DNA of 64,000 bases from Bombyx mori (GCF_030269925.1 NC_085118.1:12478001-12542000), one strand, 5' to 3'; counted from the stretch's first letter, positions 31,034 through 43,162 are shown. The notes: generated from the sequence alone by a model not told the origin. Program-made: numbers and translations.

Positions 31034-31876
31034 TATTACGCGCTGGGGTTCGGGATAAATAAAAATTCTACCGAAGTACAAAATAAAACTCTATTTATCT
31101 TAGAACACTTAAAACACTTAACGAACACTTTACAACTCGTAATTGACTTCTTCCGCTTCGCTTCAGATGAACTGTTCCCTGTTTCGCTTCGAGTAGATCC
31201 GATTACTGACTGCCTTTGTACCATCTCCATGCTTTTATAGTCAATACGACATCCCTAGATTTATTGAAAAGATTCTGGGCAACTCAAGTAGCTTTTTTTT
31301 TTTTTTTTTTATTGCTTAGATGGGTGGACGAGCTCACAGCCCACCTGGTGTTAAGTGGTTACTGGAACCCATAGACATCTACAACGTAAATGCGCCACTC
31401 ACCTTGAGAAATAAGTTGTAAAGTCTCAGTATAGTTACAGCGGCTGCCCCACCCTTCAAACCGAAACGCATTACTGCTTCACGGCAGAAATAGGCAGGGC
31501 GGTGGTACCTACCCGCGCGGACTCACAACAGGTCCTACCACCAGTAATTACGCAAATTATAATTTTGCGGGTTTCACTTTTATTACACGATGTTATTCCT
31601 TCACCGTGGAAGTCAATCGTAAACATTTGTTGAGTACGTATTTCATTAGAAAAATTGGTACCCGCCTGCGGGATTCGAACACCGGTGCATCGCTTCAACA
31701 CGAATGCACCGGACGTCTTATCTTTTAGGCCACGACGACTTCAAGCTTCGATGTGTGTTTCCGCTATCAGACAATAGATGACGTTGTACTTCTCAAGCGT
31801 TCTCGATATTACTAGTTCTTTTGATATTCATTTCTGCTGTTCGACGGTAGATGGCGTTGTTCCTACTGGAGTAACA
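31034..31876 (-). mobile_element. Solo LTR, copy 2, split by a Bm1 SINE
   Basis: Outer ends TATTACGC and GTAACA (the first base pair side has drifted), flanked on both sides by ATAT. TATAAAAG lies on the minus strand at 31239-31232. The Bm1 SINE at about 31293-31742 divides it; without it the LTR is close to 390 bp. Confidence 0.75.
31293..31742 (-). mobile_element. Bm1 SINE, full length, nested in a solo LTR
   Basis: T run, full Bm1 body and tRNA-like head: B box GTTCGAATCCC (complement at about 31669-31681) and A box TGGCCTAAAAGA (complement near 31722-31733). AGCTT occurs at both ends and matches the uninterrupted LTR text GTAGCTTCGATGTG of copy 3, a short target duplication. Confidence 0.9.
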
Positions 31877-32716
31877 ATATTAAAAATATTAGATAACAGG
31901 CTAATATTATCAGTAGTTTACTATTTAATTTCAAAATTCTTTACCCCCAAATATCGAACTGTGGTTAAGGCATGTTCCAAAGCCGCATGATGGTACTTAT
32001 GGTGGCGGATATCTTGCTTATTTCTAAAGTGACGCATACCGGTCTGAAGATTGGGACGGTTCTTTTGTAGTACAATTAAGACATTGATGTCATATCTCAA
32101 GGTGGGTGGTGGTAGTCGAATTCCTTTAACCACTTAACACCAGTATTCAATTACAGTATTCGCTACAAAATTCAATTACATTTCAATTTTATCGTGATAT
32201 CTGTGTCATGTTTTCATTTATTATTCCACATTACTCCAATATTTATTCATTTACGTAATAAAAATGCGATCAAGGCAAGCACTCACGATAATTCTCGTTA
32301 AGAATGGCCCAAATATGAAATGGGAATGTACGATGTTAAAATGATTATTATCCTACATTCTTTTAGGCCATAATCTCATCCATCGTTAACTACGTTTCTC
32401 GATGTCCAGGATAAGTTGACCCTTGGACTTTTCCTCAAATCTTTGCGTTGCTCTGGATTCGTTTAGGAAATTTTTACTTTGCTTATCGGCCGTCATGTAA
32501 AAACATTCCAATCAAGGTTAAAAATTGGAAGTGAAAATCCCGTAAAACTGATATTGTTCCGCTTGTTTTGATTATATTAATAGTTCTAGGGATCACGCAC
32601 GGGCCTCATGTATTTTTAATAAACAGTTAATATTACATATAAATTGTATTATATAAAATTTCTGTTATCATTCGATCAAAATTTTTTTTGATAAAATATT
32701 TTCTGATACTAAAAGG
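31877..32716. other. Spacer with a decayed SINE piece
   Basis: 32060-32150 has TATCTCAAGGTGGGTGGTGG and TTAACCACTTAACACCAG of Bm1 type. The rest has no recognised feature. Confidence 0.45.
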
Positions 32717-32940
32717 TTATTTTTTTATTGCTTAGATGGGTGGACGAACTCACGGCCTACCTGGAGTTAAGAGGTTACAGGAGCCCATAGGCATCAACAA
32801 TGTAAATGCCACCATCCATCTTAAGATATAAGTTCTAAGTCTCAGTACAATGACTGCCCCACCCTTCAAACCGCTTCACGGCAGAAATATGCAGGGTGGT
32901 ATCTACCCGCGCGGACTCATAAAACATCCTGCCACCAGAA
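32717..32940 (-). mobile_element. Bm1 SINE, 5'-truncated
   Basis: T run, GCTTAGATGGGTGGACGAAC, CACGGCCTACCTGG, AGCCCATAGGCATCAACAAT, CTACCCGCGCGGACTCATAA and GCCACCAG. Several deletions; the CGAAACGCATTACTG word is lost. Confidence 0.85.
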
Positions 32941-33109
32941 CTATTCTGTTTGACTTTTAATCAGAATGCTTGGTGCGCATGTCTGGCCCCCTTGACTGAT
33001 GTCTTATTTATTTTAAATAAATAATCTTGCTAACGAAGATAGAAAAGCCCCATATACATCAAATACATACATACATACACGAATACGATTTTTGCGGAAG
33101 ATAGTGGTA

Positions 33110-33190
33110 TGAACGTGACCCAAGCATTTCTGATATCCAATCATTTTAAGGTGTGCTGTACGCTCGTCTACCTTCTAAGGCAAGTATGAT
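33110..33190 (+). repeat. Decayed LINE 3' tail
   Basis: GTGTGCTGTACGCTCGTCTA, CCTTCTAAGGCAA resembles the GGGCCGTATGCTCGTCTGCC tail in weak form. Confidence 0.4.
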
Positions 33191-34379
33191 ACGGTCCAGA
33201 AGAAGAATAGTTTCCTGTGATGAATACATTAGAAGGTTCATAGTTTTGATCACAGCAAGATTTCCACTGTTTAAAATGTATTCCGAAAATTATTGATTTG
33301 AGCCCTGTCAGCGAATTAATGCCGTCTTTGAAAATATATATACCATTTTCAATATTGGGAGTAATCTAGATGATCAAATTTATTGATACAGATTATTTAT
33401 TAAGTTGTCTCTAAAAAAAATTTATTTTAAATTTATTTTACCTATTTTTATTTTGTGTAGAAAACACTGTAAAATCGAAAATCAAGAAACATTTTCAATG
33501 AAGGGAATATTTAGTTTGTAAGCTTCATTTTAGAGTACAGTTTGCATGCTAATCAGTGAAACTTGTGAAAGTGAAGCTTTAAAGAATTTATTCATAATAT
33601 TTATAATATAAAATATAATTTTAATATTAATAAACATGTTTTAGGAAAATAATAAAAGCTAGTCGATCCATTTTCTCTTCTTGGAATTCCCACAACTTCA
33701 TATTTCTAAAGTAAAGAAAATGGAACCCGCATCAATCGCAAAAGTACACAAGCAACACTTAATAAGCAATAAAAAAAAAACTTGCAATTAAATTTCCATT
33801 AATATTCTTCTTTGACTTTGTTAGCTAATGTTCAATGAGTTCTCTGTCGAATCTATTTACATCGTAGTATTTCAAGCACTAATTTCAGGAGGACTGAAGA
33901 CTACTTCATTGGTTCTCAAGTGTCATTGAATTGGTTTTAAGAAGTTTGGGTTTCTAATGCTTGATAGTCTGACAACGTTCTCAAACCCCTGTTAACAGGT
34001 AGTGAGCGCATTTTTTAAATGATTCGAATTTTATGTCAATAATAACGCAAATTTAATTAGAGCAAATAATGCTTTGGAAATTATTATGTATAAAATTAAA
34101 TTAAATTTTAAACCAGAAATATTTATTCACGTATGGTTCTTTTTTAATGAGAGTAGACATAAAACCTATCGCATGGCCAGTTATATAAAAAACATAAAAA
34201 CAAAAGTCAAAAATAAAAAAAGAAGACTATCGCCGACTGCACCGCACGCGTTGTACACGCACACGCCGCTTGTTTTTTCACCTAAATATTTTTATGGACT
34301 TTTATTAATTTTCTATTAAATTACGAACTCTTACTGACGATCATACTCGTCGTTGCGTGAGTGGTATACCAGTTTTATG
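33191..34379. other. AT-rich spacer
   Basis: No repeat or gene recognised. The open frame at 34074-34319 is AT- and Lys-rich and unlike any family I know. Confidence 0.4.
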
Positions 34380-34399
34380 AGAAAATAATTTAGAAGAGT

Positions 34400-34496
34400 G
34401 CCGTGTCAAGTCGTCAGGCCAGCCGCCGCCATTACGCGTTGTCCAGCAGTGACGTTCAATTCTGCAGTCTGTAAGAAGCTAGCGACGGGTTGGCAG
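34400..34496 (+). promoter_or_regulatory. Candidate non-coding first exon / promoter island
   Basis: A locally GC-rich, unique stretch in AT-rich sequence: CAGGCCAGCCGCCGCCATTA, CAGCAGTGACGTTCAATTCT, CTAGCGACGGGTTGGCAG, followed at 34497 by GTACGT, a strong donor form. Another donor-like GTAAGA is at 34471. There is no long reading frame. It could be the 5' UTR exon of a gene whose coding exons lie outside the window. This is inference only. Confidence 0.3.
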
Positions 34497-35039
34497 GTAC
34501 GTCTACTCCTTATAATCTAGCCTCGGCCTGCCTCCTCTTTTTGTGCATCTTTAGCGATACTCGCCCCCGCAAAAACATCCTTCCAAAAATATAGAACCAG
34601 CGCACCGCCGTGGTGAAAATTTGTAAAGAGTTTTTCCCACTGACGAAAACAAATTACAAGTATTACAGACGTTTAATAATAAACATTTATGTAAAAATTA
34701 TCTACATGTTACCTGTTATTTAATGTTGACGAATTTTAACTGTTTTTTACTGTATTTAAGTGTATTTATGCTCTGTTCAGAGCGAGTTAAGCGTTCAAAA
34801 CATAAAAAAAAATTGTAATAATAAAGTAAAAATAATAAGCGCGAATAAAAATCGTAAAAGTAATTTTAATTGTGGCATCTTTACAGCCGCATATATACGC
34901 ATAGTACGCCTCTGGAACGTGTTTTATGGAGTTTCTTCAACGCTTTGATACGTCTTTTCGGAAGGAACCTATCATTGTTTCATGGGCGATCGTAACCGCT
35001 GTTAATGCTAAGATGGGCAGAGAAGTTCCAAGTGTCTGT

Positions 35040-35121
35040 TTTTCTGGTACAACAGCCTTCAAAGCGAAGCGAATTACTGTTTCGCGGCAGAAATAGGCTT
35101 AGTGGTGATACCTACCCAATA
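35040..35121 (-). repeat. Bm1 SINE remnant next to an hAT-like element
   Basis: CAGCCTTCAAAGCGAAGCGA, ATTACTGTTTCGCGGCAGAA, ATAGGCTTAGTGGTGATACC and TACCCAA follow minus-strand Bm1. The hAT-like element begins at once after it. Confidence 0.65.
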
Positions 35122-35129
35122 GTATACGT

Positions 35130-35651
35130 CAGAGGTCGGCAAAGTGCGGCTCTTTGAACTCTTGAGTGTGACTCTGGCGGCAGAAATATCCTACGGGCTT
35201 GCCCGGCCTCTAATATTATCCGGCTGTGGACGAAAAATCCGGTTAATAGTATGTACGGTCATTTAATATCAGCACCCCTGACTGATGTCGATTATTATAT
35301 ATATTAATCGAAGCAGTGTACAATATAGCATTTATTTTATGATTTGTAATAATAATTTATTACAAAAAAAAATATTATTTCAAGAAAAATATAACTTTTT
35401 AATATTATATAGTTCTTATGCATTATTATAAATATGAAATGTTATCACAAACAATATGTATATTGTTGAAAATTGATTGTTATATGAGTTTATTTAAAAA
35501 TGACTGTAAATTTTGTATTAACATTTCATCATAATTTAATGAATCTCTAAAAATGTTTACTACATTTACAAACAGATTTGGCTCTCAATTTTTTTTAATC
35601 GTTTTTAATTTGCATATCTGGCTCTTTGGCTAAGAAGTTTGCCGAGCACTG
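35130..35651. mobile_element. hAT-type non-autonomous element (522 bp)
   Basis: Left end CAGAGGTCGGCAAAGTGCGG, right end TTTGCCGAGCACTG: about 16-bp imperfect inverted ends of the CAG-GTCGGCAA form common in hAT elements. Flanks are GTATACGT and GTTTAAGT, 6 of 8 matching, as expected for an aged 8-bp target duplication. The inside is AT-rich with no transposase frame. Confidence 0.75.
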
Positions 35652-36616
35652 GTTTAAGTGATTCAAGAGTGCTGGTTTGTCGATAAAGCAGTCAATTTCA
35701 TTGAGAGAAAAAACTGTATTAAGCAGTATACGACTATGTTGGGCATTTCGATCTTTTATGTCTGGGTAACTAGAAAGTATTAGCCGTTTTCGACCTCTGT
35801 AAACGTTCGTCTCAATGCCGTTGGCTTATGTGCTTGAATAAATTGAGAGAGAGCACCAAACGGAAATTGTTCAGTTGTAAATCCAAGGAAATGGTATGAA
35901 ATATTAATAAAATCTCCATTTCAAATGTACTTAAATAAAAGTGGATAACTTAGGTAACTATTTACTCGCTGTTTGTATTGTATTTCATGTATTTAGAAAT
36001 CGTCACAGCGTTTTAATGCAAACGGTAGGTAGCGTGCTGATACGTTTTCTAAGAATTTTATTTATGTGCGGAAAAATATTGAACAATTTCGTAGAATTTT
36101 TAAAGTGTATAAATAGGATGATACTAAGAAAAAAATTGGCTTAGGGGCTTTGTGTTTTTGTTTTATACATCGACGCTTGAAAGGCAAAAGTGACTAAGCG
36201 ACAATAACAGCTTTGTACATAAATGATAGGCAATAACCATATTCGATGCGCAAAAAATATAAATATAATCTAGGTCTATTAAAATCATTTCAACCCTTCA
36301 GCTACTAGCTAGATTCTACTACAGCTAGATTCGTTAAAATAAATTTTGTTTTCAGGTATTTCAACTTTAAATTAGTCTACTGTAAAGTTCACACATTATC
36401 GCTTAGTCACGTTTGCCTCTCAAGCGGTCGACATGTTACAAAAAGTAAAATTATAACCTATTATATTTAATTGTTATGGAAACTGTCAAAGACCGTATGT
36501 GCCTTAAAACATATTATAAGTATGAAGTTAATCATTATTTCAGAGATAGCGTGATGTGGGTATGAGGTTTTCGCTTCGGACCGTATCGTTTCATTATTTC
36601 TTCTACAGAAGAAAAA
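35652..36616. other. AT-rich spacer
   Basis: No element recognised; short open frames only (for example 35941-36144). Confidence 0.4.
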
Positions 36617-36680
36617 GATTTGTGTTAAAAAACTCAAAATCAGAAATACATTTCTGATTTTGAGTTTTTTAACACAAATC
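36617..36680. repeat. Perfect 30-bp hairpin with 4-nt loop
   Basis: 36617-36646 (starts GATTTGTGTTAAAAAACTCA) pairs without mismatch with 36651-36680 around TACA. No second copy was seen in the window. Confidence 0.95.
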
Positions 36681-38120
36681 GTTGATATACTTTTAAAATG
36701 AAGAACAGGAAAATAGTTGTACTGATGGAAAAAAAATGCTTGACGTCGTTTTTTATATTACTTATTACTATAAATATACTACTTATTACTCGTGGTTTTT
36801 TCCCAAATTTAATTTCATTTCCTAATTTAATTCAGTAATCAAAAGATATAGATATGTACCACTGAGCTATGAAGCTGCAAGATTTATCTGTATGGTCCGA
36901 ATGCTCTTCGAAACAACATAAAGATATTTGCTTCCCATCCCATAATTTATTAACCGCGTCCCCACACGACGAAGCGATATGACGTCACCGATATTGTTGA
37001 CTGTTTCTTTGTCGTTGTAAATTTCATATCAAAATTATTACGAAAAATGTGCTATAAAAATAAATGGGCCTAAACGAGACATTAGTGACTCCTGGTAGAG
37101 CCAGTACTCGCTTATCTGTCCTGGTGAAACTGGATAGGCCTACCGGCCACCTTATGAAACCGGCTTCCTTAAAAAAAGCACAGTCATTAGTGAAGAAAAT
37201 CGTTGATTTTACATCTTTGTCGACGCTGTGAGAGGATTGGAGACGTGAGTTGGAATAAATCTTCCTTAAGGCATGTTTTAACAAAAAATCCCGGAGCCGT
37301 TTTGAAAACAAGAGAATTTTTAATAAATATATAAGTTTTAAGAATTTGTCGGTGTGAATAATAATGATATATTTAACATTTGGTTTGTAGTTGGTTGTAA
37401 TGAACATGAAAAAGTGAATGCAATGGAAAGTGAGTTCAAAGAATCGATCATTTTAAATGTACAAAGCATAAATTGCAATGTGCTGTTACTAGATATTTTA
37501 TTCTCACAGACTTGTGTTACTGTTTTCCGAATGTATGACTTCACAATATGTTCTTCGAAAGCGAACATTTATATATCCTTATAAACTCTTGACCCGAATT
37601 CAAGTTTATATAACCAAGCTTAATAAAAGATCAGTACATTTATTTCTTGGAAGTCCGGTACTATTCTCTCCGGATCCTTTATTTCAATATAACAGTCAAT
37701 TATAAATGAACTCAAGTAAAATCTTTACTTTTCTGCGGACCGTAATTGTTCATTACCCCGGGGAGTAACTGAGCCGCTGCTATAAGCTATGTTTTTAGTG
37801 GCGGTTTCTTATAGAATTTTTACTATTGTTCAATATGGCCAAATAAGCATATGGCTTATTCTGATGTTCAGTAATTGTCAGATCTCATAAACCTTATGAA
37901 TATTTCCATATGCTATATATGCATATTCAAAAGATCAAAGCGTGTCGGCTGATCCAGCATTGAACCGTGACCGACACACGATTGTACCGTGTGAGAAACA
38001 GGTCTAACCACAAAATAAGCGTAATTACGTAACTATAACTAAAATTAGTTTTATGGTTTTATATTGCGTTTTTTTATTGTCATTCTTATTTCTGACGATT
38101 CGAATACCTACGGAATCTGA
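36681..38120. other. Spacer with one dispersed repeat
   Basis: 37085-37165 carries the CTGTCCTGGTGAAACTGG repeat. 36840-36950 shares CTGAGCTATGAAG and TTGCTTCCCATC, in complement, with about 30950-31010. No gene recognised. Confidence 0.4.
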
Positions 38121-38590
38121 AGTCGTCGTGGCCTAAAGGCAGTGGCGTAGCTACCCAGGGGCTAGGCGGGGCAGTGCCCCGGGGCCTTCAAGCTCAGGGG
38201 GCCCTCGAATAATTACCAGAAATCTCGATCGAACTTAACTTTTGGAAATTTCTCCCATTTTCAAAATAAAGATGACAAGTTGCAGCTCCACTTTGATCAT
38301 GACAGCTCAGTTGAGAGAAATTCAAAAGTTATGCCTAGGGGATTCCCCTAAATTCTTTCTGTAGGTTGGCTGTGCTGTCAATTTGACGGTTAGTGATATG
38401 TGCGTTTTATTATTTATCGATGTGCGTTTTATTGTGAATTTGAGTTAAGATTCTTTTTTCGAGAACGGTCCCATTTTTTAATTTGCCCCAGGGCCCTTGG
38501 TTACCTACGCCACTGCCTAAAGGATAACCGTGCGTTATAAAAACAAATATTCTCGACTGACTTCCACAGTGAAGGAATAACAACTTCTCA
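38120..38590 (+). mobile_element. Bm1 SINE head, interrupted by an hAT-type MITE
   Basis: GAAGTCGTCGTGGCCTAAAG at 38120 is the tRNA-like start of Bm1. After the insertion it continues CCTAAAGGATAACCGTGCGT, then ACTGACTTCCACAGTGAAGG AATAAC at about 38560. The rest of the SINE is missing. Confidence 0.8.
38140..38515. mobile_element. hAT-type MITE (376 bp) with intact 8-bp target duplication
   Basis: Ends CAGTGGCGTAGCTACC and GGTTACCTACGCCACTG are inverted. The flanks CCTAAAGG (38132-38139 and 38516-38523) are identical, the 8-bp duplication typical of hAT elements. CCTAAAGG is part of the A-box region of the host SINE. No transposase frame; GGGGCAGTGCCCCGGGGCC and GCCCCAGGGCCCTTGG are GC-rich subterminal stretches. 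Confidence 0.9.
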
Positions 38591-38694
38591 TAGTGATTTT
38601 CATTCCTCTGATTATTTGCCGATTTGTGGCTTGCAGGGGACTTTGGTAGGGGAAGAAATATGATTATATTTATAAAGGCAGGTTTAACCACTAT

Positions 38695-38850
38695 CACAGT
38701 GGCAGGTTCCCTTCATGGGTGCAGTGCAATGGCCTCGAGCAGGGAGAGATGGCGTGACGTTGTGAGACGCGTCAAGTTGGCCCCCTCTAACACTAAACAA
38801 CGATCACGACCACTCTGACCAGAGTGACATGATTGAGGAGAAGAAGAAAG
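38695..38850 (+). mobile_element. RTE-like LINE ORF2 end fragment
   Basis: Encodes SSRERWRDVVRRVKLAPSN, followed by a stop and TGACATGATTGAGGAGAAGA AGAAA. This is the usual terminal helix and tail text of RTE-like proteins. Confidence 0.65.
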
Positions 38851-39600
38851 GCAGGCTATACAGTTATTTATCTACAATATATACAAAGTACAATTATTTT
38901 GGTTGTAATCTCTAGGTTTTTGCTAATACTTTGCCAGCCACATTTGAAGTAGTGAATCCTTTTTATTTAACACACATGCCATCAGAATTTCTGACGATAT
39001 TAAATTACGCTGTTTCAAAGTTGCAATTACTCAAACAACGGCTACACCTGATGCCACCGGGTCACGGGAGTAAGGATAAACTTGTTAATTCACTACCGGG
39101 TGAGGATACAATATATTCGGCGAAAAAAAACATTGCGCCTTAATTGAGAAGTTTGAAGGTCATCCCTGATAATTGGGTTCATACGTGCTTAACCCGAACG
39201 AAGGATTGGACGTTCTATATCATCAAGTCGTACGTATACAAAATAAATTTTCGTGCAAATATGAACATGCATAATTATTTACTTCTGTATTACTTCTGGG
39301 CGCTTTTTATTTCCAATTGTTCATTAATTACATTTCATTTACCAGTAATTAAAGTTACATTTAAGATTTAATCTTAAATTTTTCATTACGATTATCTAAT
39401 TTTCAATATTTTACAGATTTCGTAGTCACGGCGATTGACGGACGAAAATAGTTTTAAAGTATTCGAAGAAGTAGAAGAATTTAGCAGACTTCATCTTATT
39501 ATTGTAAATATATGAACTATAACTAAGTCAACGACAGAGATATAAGTATAAAAATCTCTGAAAAAAAAAACTGATAATCTATTACACAACCATCCGTAGG
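38851..39600. other. Spacer with unplaced open frames
   Basis: Open frames at 38931-39143 and 39144-39371 (+) are adjacent but match nothing I recognise. They could be an old transposon. Confidence 0.3.
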
Positions 39601-39604
39601 ACAA

Positions 39605-39718
39605 TCCGTAGGCAGCGGCTTGGCTCTGCCCCTGGCATGGCTGAAGTCCATGGGCGACGGTAACCCCTCATCATCAGGTGGGCCGTATGCTCGTTTGCCT
39701 ACAAGGGCAATAAAAAAA
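39605..39718 (+). repeat. LINE 3' tail (GCAGCGGCTTGG family)
   Basis: GCAGCGGCTTGGCTCTGCCC, CATGGGCGACGGTAACCCCT, GGGCCGTATGCTCGTTTGCC and CAAGGGCAATAAAAA. Tail only. Confidence 0.9.
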
Positions 39719-41889
39719 ATTAGATTGTAAGGATGTGTGGTTAATAACGCAACTTAAAAAAAAACAGCCTCATCTACAAACTTCGATCAACAATAGTAAC
39801 TAGATAAAGGGATACGTACAAAATTAAAGCAAAAACTGTCCGCGTGAATATATACTTATATAGCTACATTCGTTTACTAACAAACGGAGAAAAAAGTTTT
39901 GAAACACTTTTACGTTCAAACTAATAACAACTATGGCACCTAGTAATAAAGTCACAAATCTCCAAAACATTATCTAATACTTACGATCATTCGTCACATA
40001 AAACGAGCAAAGCAATAAATTACTCCTGTCACTTACCAATAAAAAGACATATTTTAAACAACTTTTAATGTTAAATCAATCTTAACTAGCAACAAATAAA
40101 GTAACTTTTCCCTTAATTGCTCTGAGAACTAACATCGTTTTGCTTTATTTATTTTTGCTTCTTGAAATGCCGATTTGTATTTACTACAGGAGGTAAGGGA
40201 GTCGCGCTTAACACTAAAATAATTTATTAATGAATTAAAGTAAAAGTTTAGTTGTTTACTTTTTATGTTTTGGAAATGTATGTTTGTTAGTATCTATACA
40301 TTACTTATTATTTTATTAGCGTTACGTTTTTGTGTAATATATATTTTTAAGTTTTCGCGACCAGTGCACATAATAAAACAACGTTTAAACGGTTTCAAGC
40401 GTGGTATTTTTATTACAATGTTTCGGCCACGTTTCAGTAGCCGTGAGCACGGAAGGCAAAGATGTCCAGTGTCAATAAGCGGAGATCTTAGCTGGCTTAT
40501 AAAAGTCATCTCTTGTTTCTCTGGCGACAATCGAGATCCATTCTGCACACGTGATTGTTAGGAAAGCTAAAATAAAAATGGAAAGCTAAGTATCTAATGA
40601 GAGTCTAACAAACAGACACAAAAGCAGCATTAACCAATTTTAACCAACTAATTTTGAAGTGCTGCTAACAAATTTTAAAAAATTATTACAACACAAATCT
40701 ACTCCATGCATTTACTGTTCTGTTAAGCAAAAGTTTGTCCATGTGTTGGCCGAGCCTTGGCCAACATTTGTAGCGGTGGTTAAAAATCGGTAATTTTGTT
40801 CAAAATTTAATATTATTTATAAGTTTAAAGCTTACAATATAGTTTATACTTCATGTACTTACCGAAAGTAAGATATTCCGGCCGTTAAATTGCTTTTTCG
40901 GGCCTTATTTTTGCAACTTTTGAATACACACTGCGGTATTGTGAGACGGGTTGACATTGGCTGTGTTTGAAGTGAACTAAACAAAATAAGAGCTCACATT
41001 TCAAGTGCGCTGTTATTTGACGAGACGGATTTTATGCACTGACCCGAAATCTAGTTACTATTGTTGATCGAAGTCTACAAACGTAGGTAGCTGTAATTTG
41101 TTAGTAAAGAATACCGTTTCAAAATAGACTTCGTTCCCGTTTTCCACGCATCATAATAACGCCTCCGTGGAACTTAATTGTAACGTCATTGTGAGTGATG
41201 GACGTGATAAGGTCACAGAGATGTTTTCTGTGATTTTCTTGGAACCAAAACGAAAATCTCAGCGATCCGAATATATTTTTAACATTAGTAATATATAGAC
41301 AGACATAAATACATTTCTTTATTAAATAAAGTATCCTGAACGACAAAAGTTTCTAAAAGCAATAAAATAGAGGCGAGATTAGACGACAGAGACGTTTTAT
41401 CGCGTCTGCAATTTATGAACTTCAGAAAATATAAAAAAAGACTTTATTGTATTCTAAGTTATGCTTGTTTTTCACTTTACGGTCATAAAAGTTATAATTA
41501 TATTAAAAAGTTAAAAAAAAAAAAAATCTGAGTAAATTAATAGTCGAATCAAATTCGGCTAATGGAAAGTCGTTCGTATTGAATTTTTGCATAAAATGCA
41601 TGGAAAATTAACTCGTGCAGTTTTATGTTTATTCATTACGTGTTTTGATACCTGAGCTACTTTTACCGAAATTCGGATGTGTTATATTTTTAACAATGTC
41701 GAAATTTATCGTTAAATTAAAAGAGGCATATGTACATTTATTAATTTTATTTGTAAATTCAAAACTGTGTTTATATTAATTCGTTTTTATTTCACACAGC
41801 GACGAATCAACGTCTAAACGTAATTTTTGCAAATAATAATTTTACGGTAACACATGACACGTGTTATTGATTGATAATCTATACTTCTA
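39719..41889. other. Long AT-rich spacer
   Basis: No repeat family from elsewhere in the window is seen. The frame 40265-40561 starts with a hydrophobic stretch, then GIFITMFRPRFSSREHGRQR; I know no relative and codon use gives no support. Confidence 0.35.
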
Positions 41890-42141
41890 TACTATATATT
41901 ATATCTAGAGGTTTTTATGGATGTTCCGTTATAACTACTGAACCATGCATCCGATTGACTTGAAGCTTGGTATCCATGTAGAAAATACATGTACTTAATG
42001 GATAGGATAATAATATTTATATGAGTGTTGGACTCCCTACACCAGTTGCGGGGGCGTTAATGATGAGAATCTTTGTGGGGGTAAGAAATAATAATGTTAA
42101 TTTTAAATGCCCAGCGAAGCGGGCGAGTACGGCTCGTTATA
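41890..42141 (-). repeat. Dispersed repeat 'CTAGC...GTATAGAT', copy 3
   Basis: Complement of copies at 5008 and 10730: ATGAGTGTTGGACTCCCTAC, GCGGGGGCGTTAATGATGAG and GCCCAGCGAAGCGGGCGAGT ACGG. Its text is closest to copy 2, which also keeps the GTGGGGG segment. Confidence 0.75.
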
Positions 42142-42944
42142 GTATAAAAATGCAGTAACGCTAATGTAAATTGTTGTGGTGAACCTTCCGGTAGACTAAT
42201 GTCCAGAAGTGCGTGTGCTGAAAATAATAATAAGCGAAAGTAGGGGACAAGAGAAATCAAACTTTAAATGTAACTGGTTAAGCTAAAAGGTAGCAATGAA
42301 CATGCGATCTTGGACGGTGTTATTACGTAGTTCGACATTTTCAATTTATTATAAAAATATGTTCTAACACCCAATTTCCTTACGATTTATATTTTATGTC
42401 CCGAAAATATAACCTTAATGTTGTTATAAGTAAACATAATTAGTTGGAAGGCACGAATGTCATTTCACAGTATCGGTATCAAACGTTCAATAAAATTAAA
42501 ATGTGGACAGAGAGGAAAATTGTTTTATGCAAATTTATATTTCTGGAGGGAGGTTTTAAGTTCCTTGACGATCCGAGGTATCCTCAAAGTGCTTTAATAT
42601 AATTAAGGGAACGAAAATTTAGGTCACGTTTTGTACAATAAAATATTTAATATTTTAAAGAATTCGGGTCGGTTTTTGAATGATATTTTTTCTTGCATTA
42701 GACGCGTGAATGACATCATGGCCCATCTTGTGTGAAGTGGAGTTACTCGAAACATCGAATGCTGCCACCAATCTTAAGATAATATTTGATTACAATTCAT
42801 TTTTCATTACGTATTTATAATTTGCGGATTGTAATATCTGTGATGATATGATCTGTGACCACAAATAGAATATATCAGACATCCAAAACGGAAAATTTAT
42901 AATATATTTAAACACGAAGGTTAAAATTCGATTAACTAACCCCT
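42142..42944. other. Spacer
   Basis: A weak SINE-like stretch at about 42715-42785 only. No gene recognised. Confidence 0.35.
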
Positions 42945-43120
42945 GGTTTCTCGCCGGATCTTCTCAGTGGGTCGCGTTTCCGATTCGGTGGTAGATTGTG
43001 TGAAGCACTGTTCTTGCTAGGGCTAATTTTAGCAACGCCGCTTTGTTTGAGCCCCGAGAGCACACCTATACGTTGAGTTACGCTGGCATAGCCTCTCAAG
43101 GATACCAGCTTAGGAAAAAA
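42945..43120 (+). repeat. Jockey-type LINE 3' UTR
   Basis: TCTCGCCGGATCTTCTCAGT, GGGTCGCGTTTCCGATTCGG, TTTGAGCCCCGAGAGCACAC, CATAGCCTCTCAAGGATACC AGCTTAGG and an A run, as at 50808-51010 in complement. Confidence 0.85.
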
Positions 43121-43162
43121 AACGATTATAAAATTGTGTACGTCTATTTTTTTTATTAATTA

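Noticed and set aside
38931..39371. Two adjacent open frames as a split gene
   Set aside because: No homology recognised and no good splice sites between them.
40265..40561. 98-codon frame with a hydrophobic N-terminus, possible membrane protein
   Set aside because: No recognised family, no splice partners, and no support beyond an AT-rich run giving hydrophobic codons.
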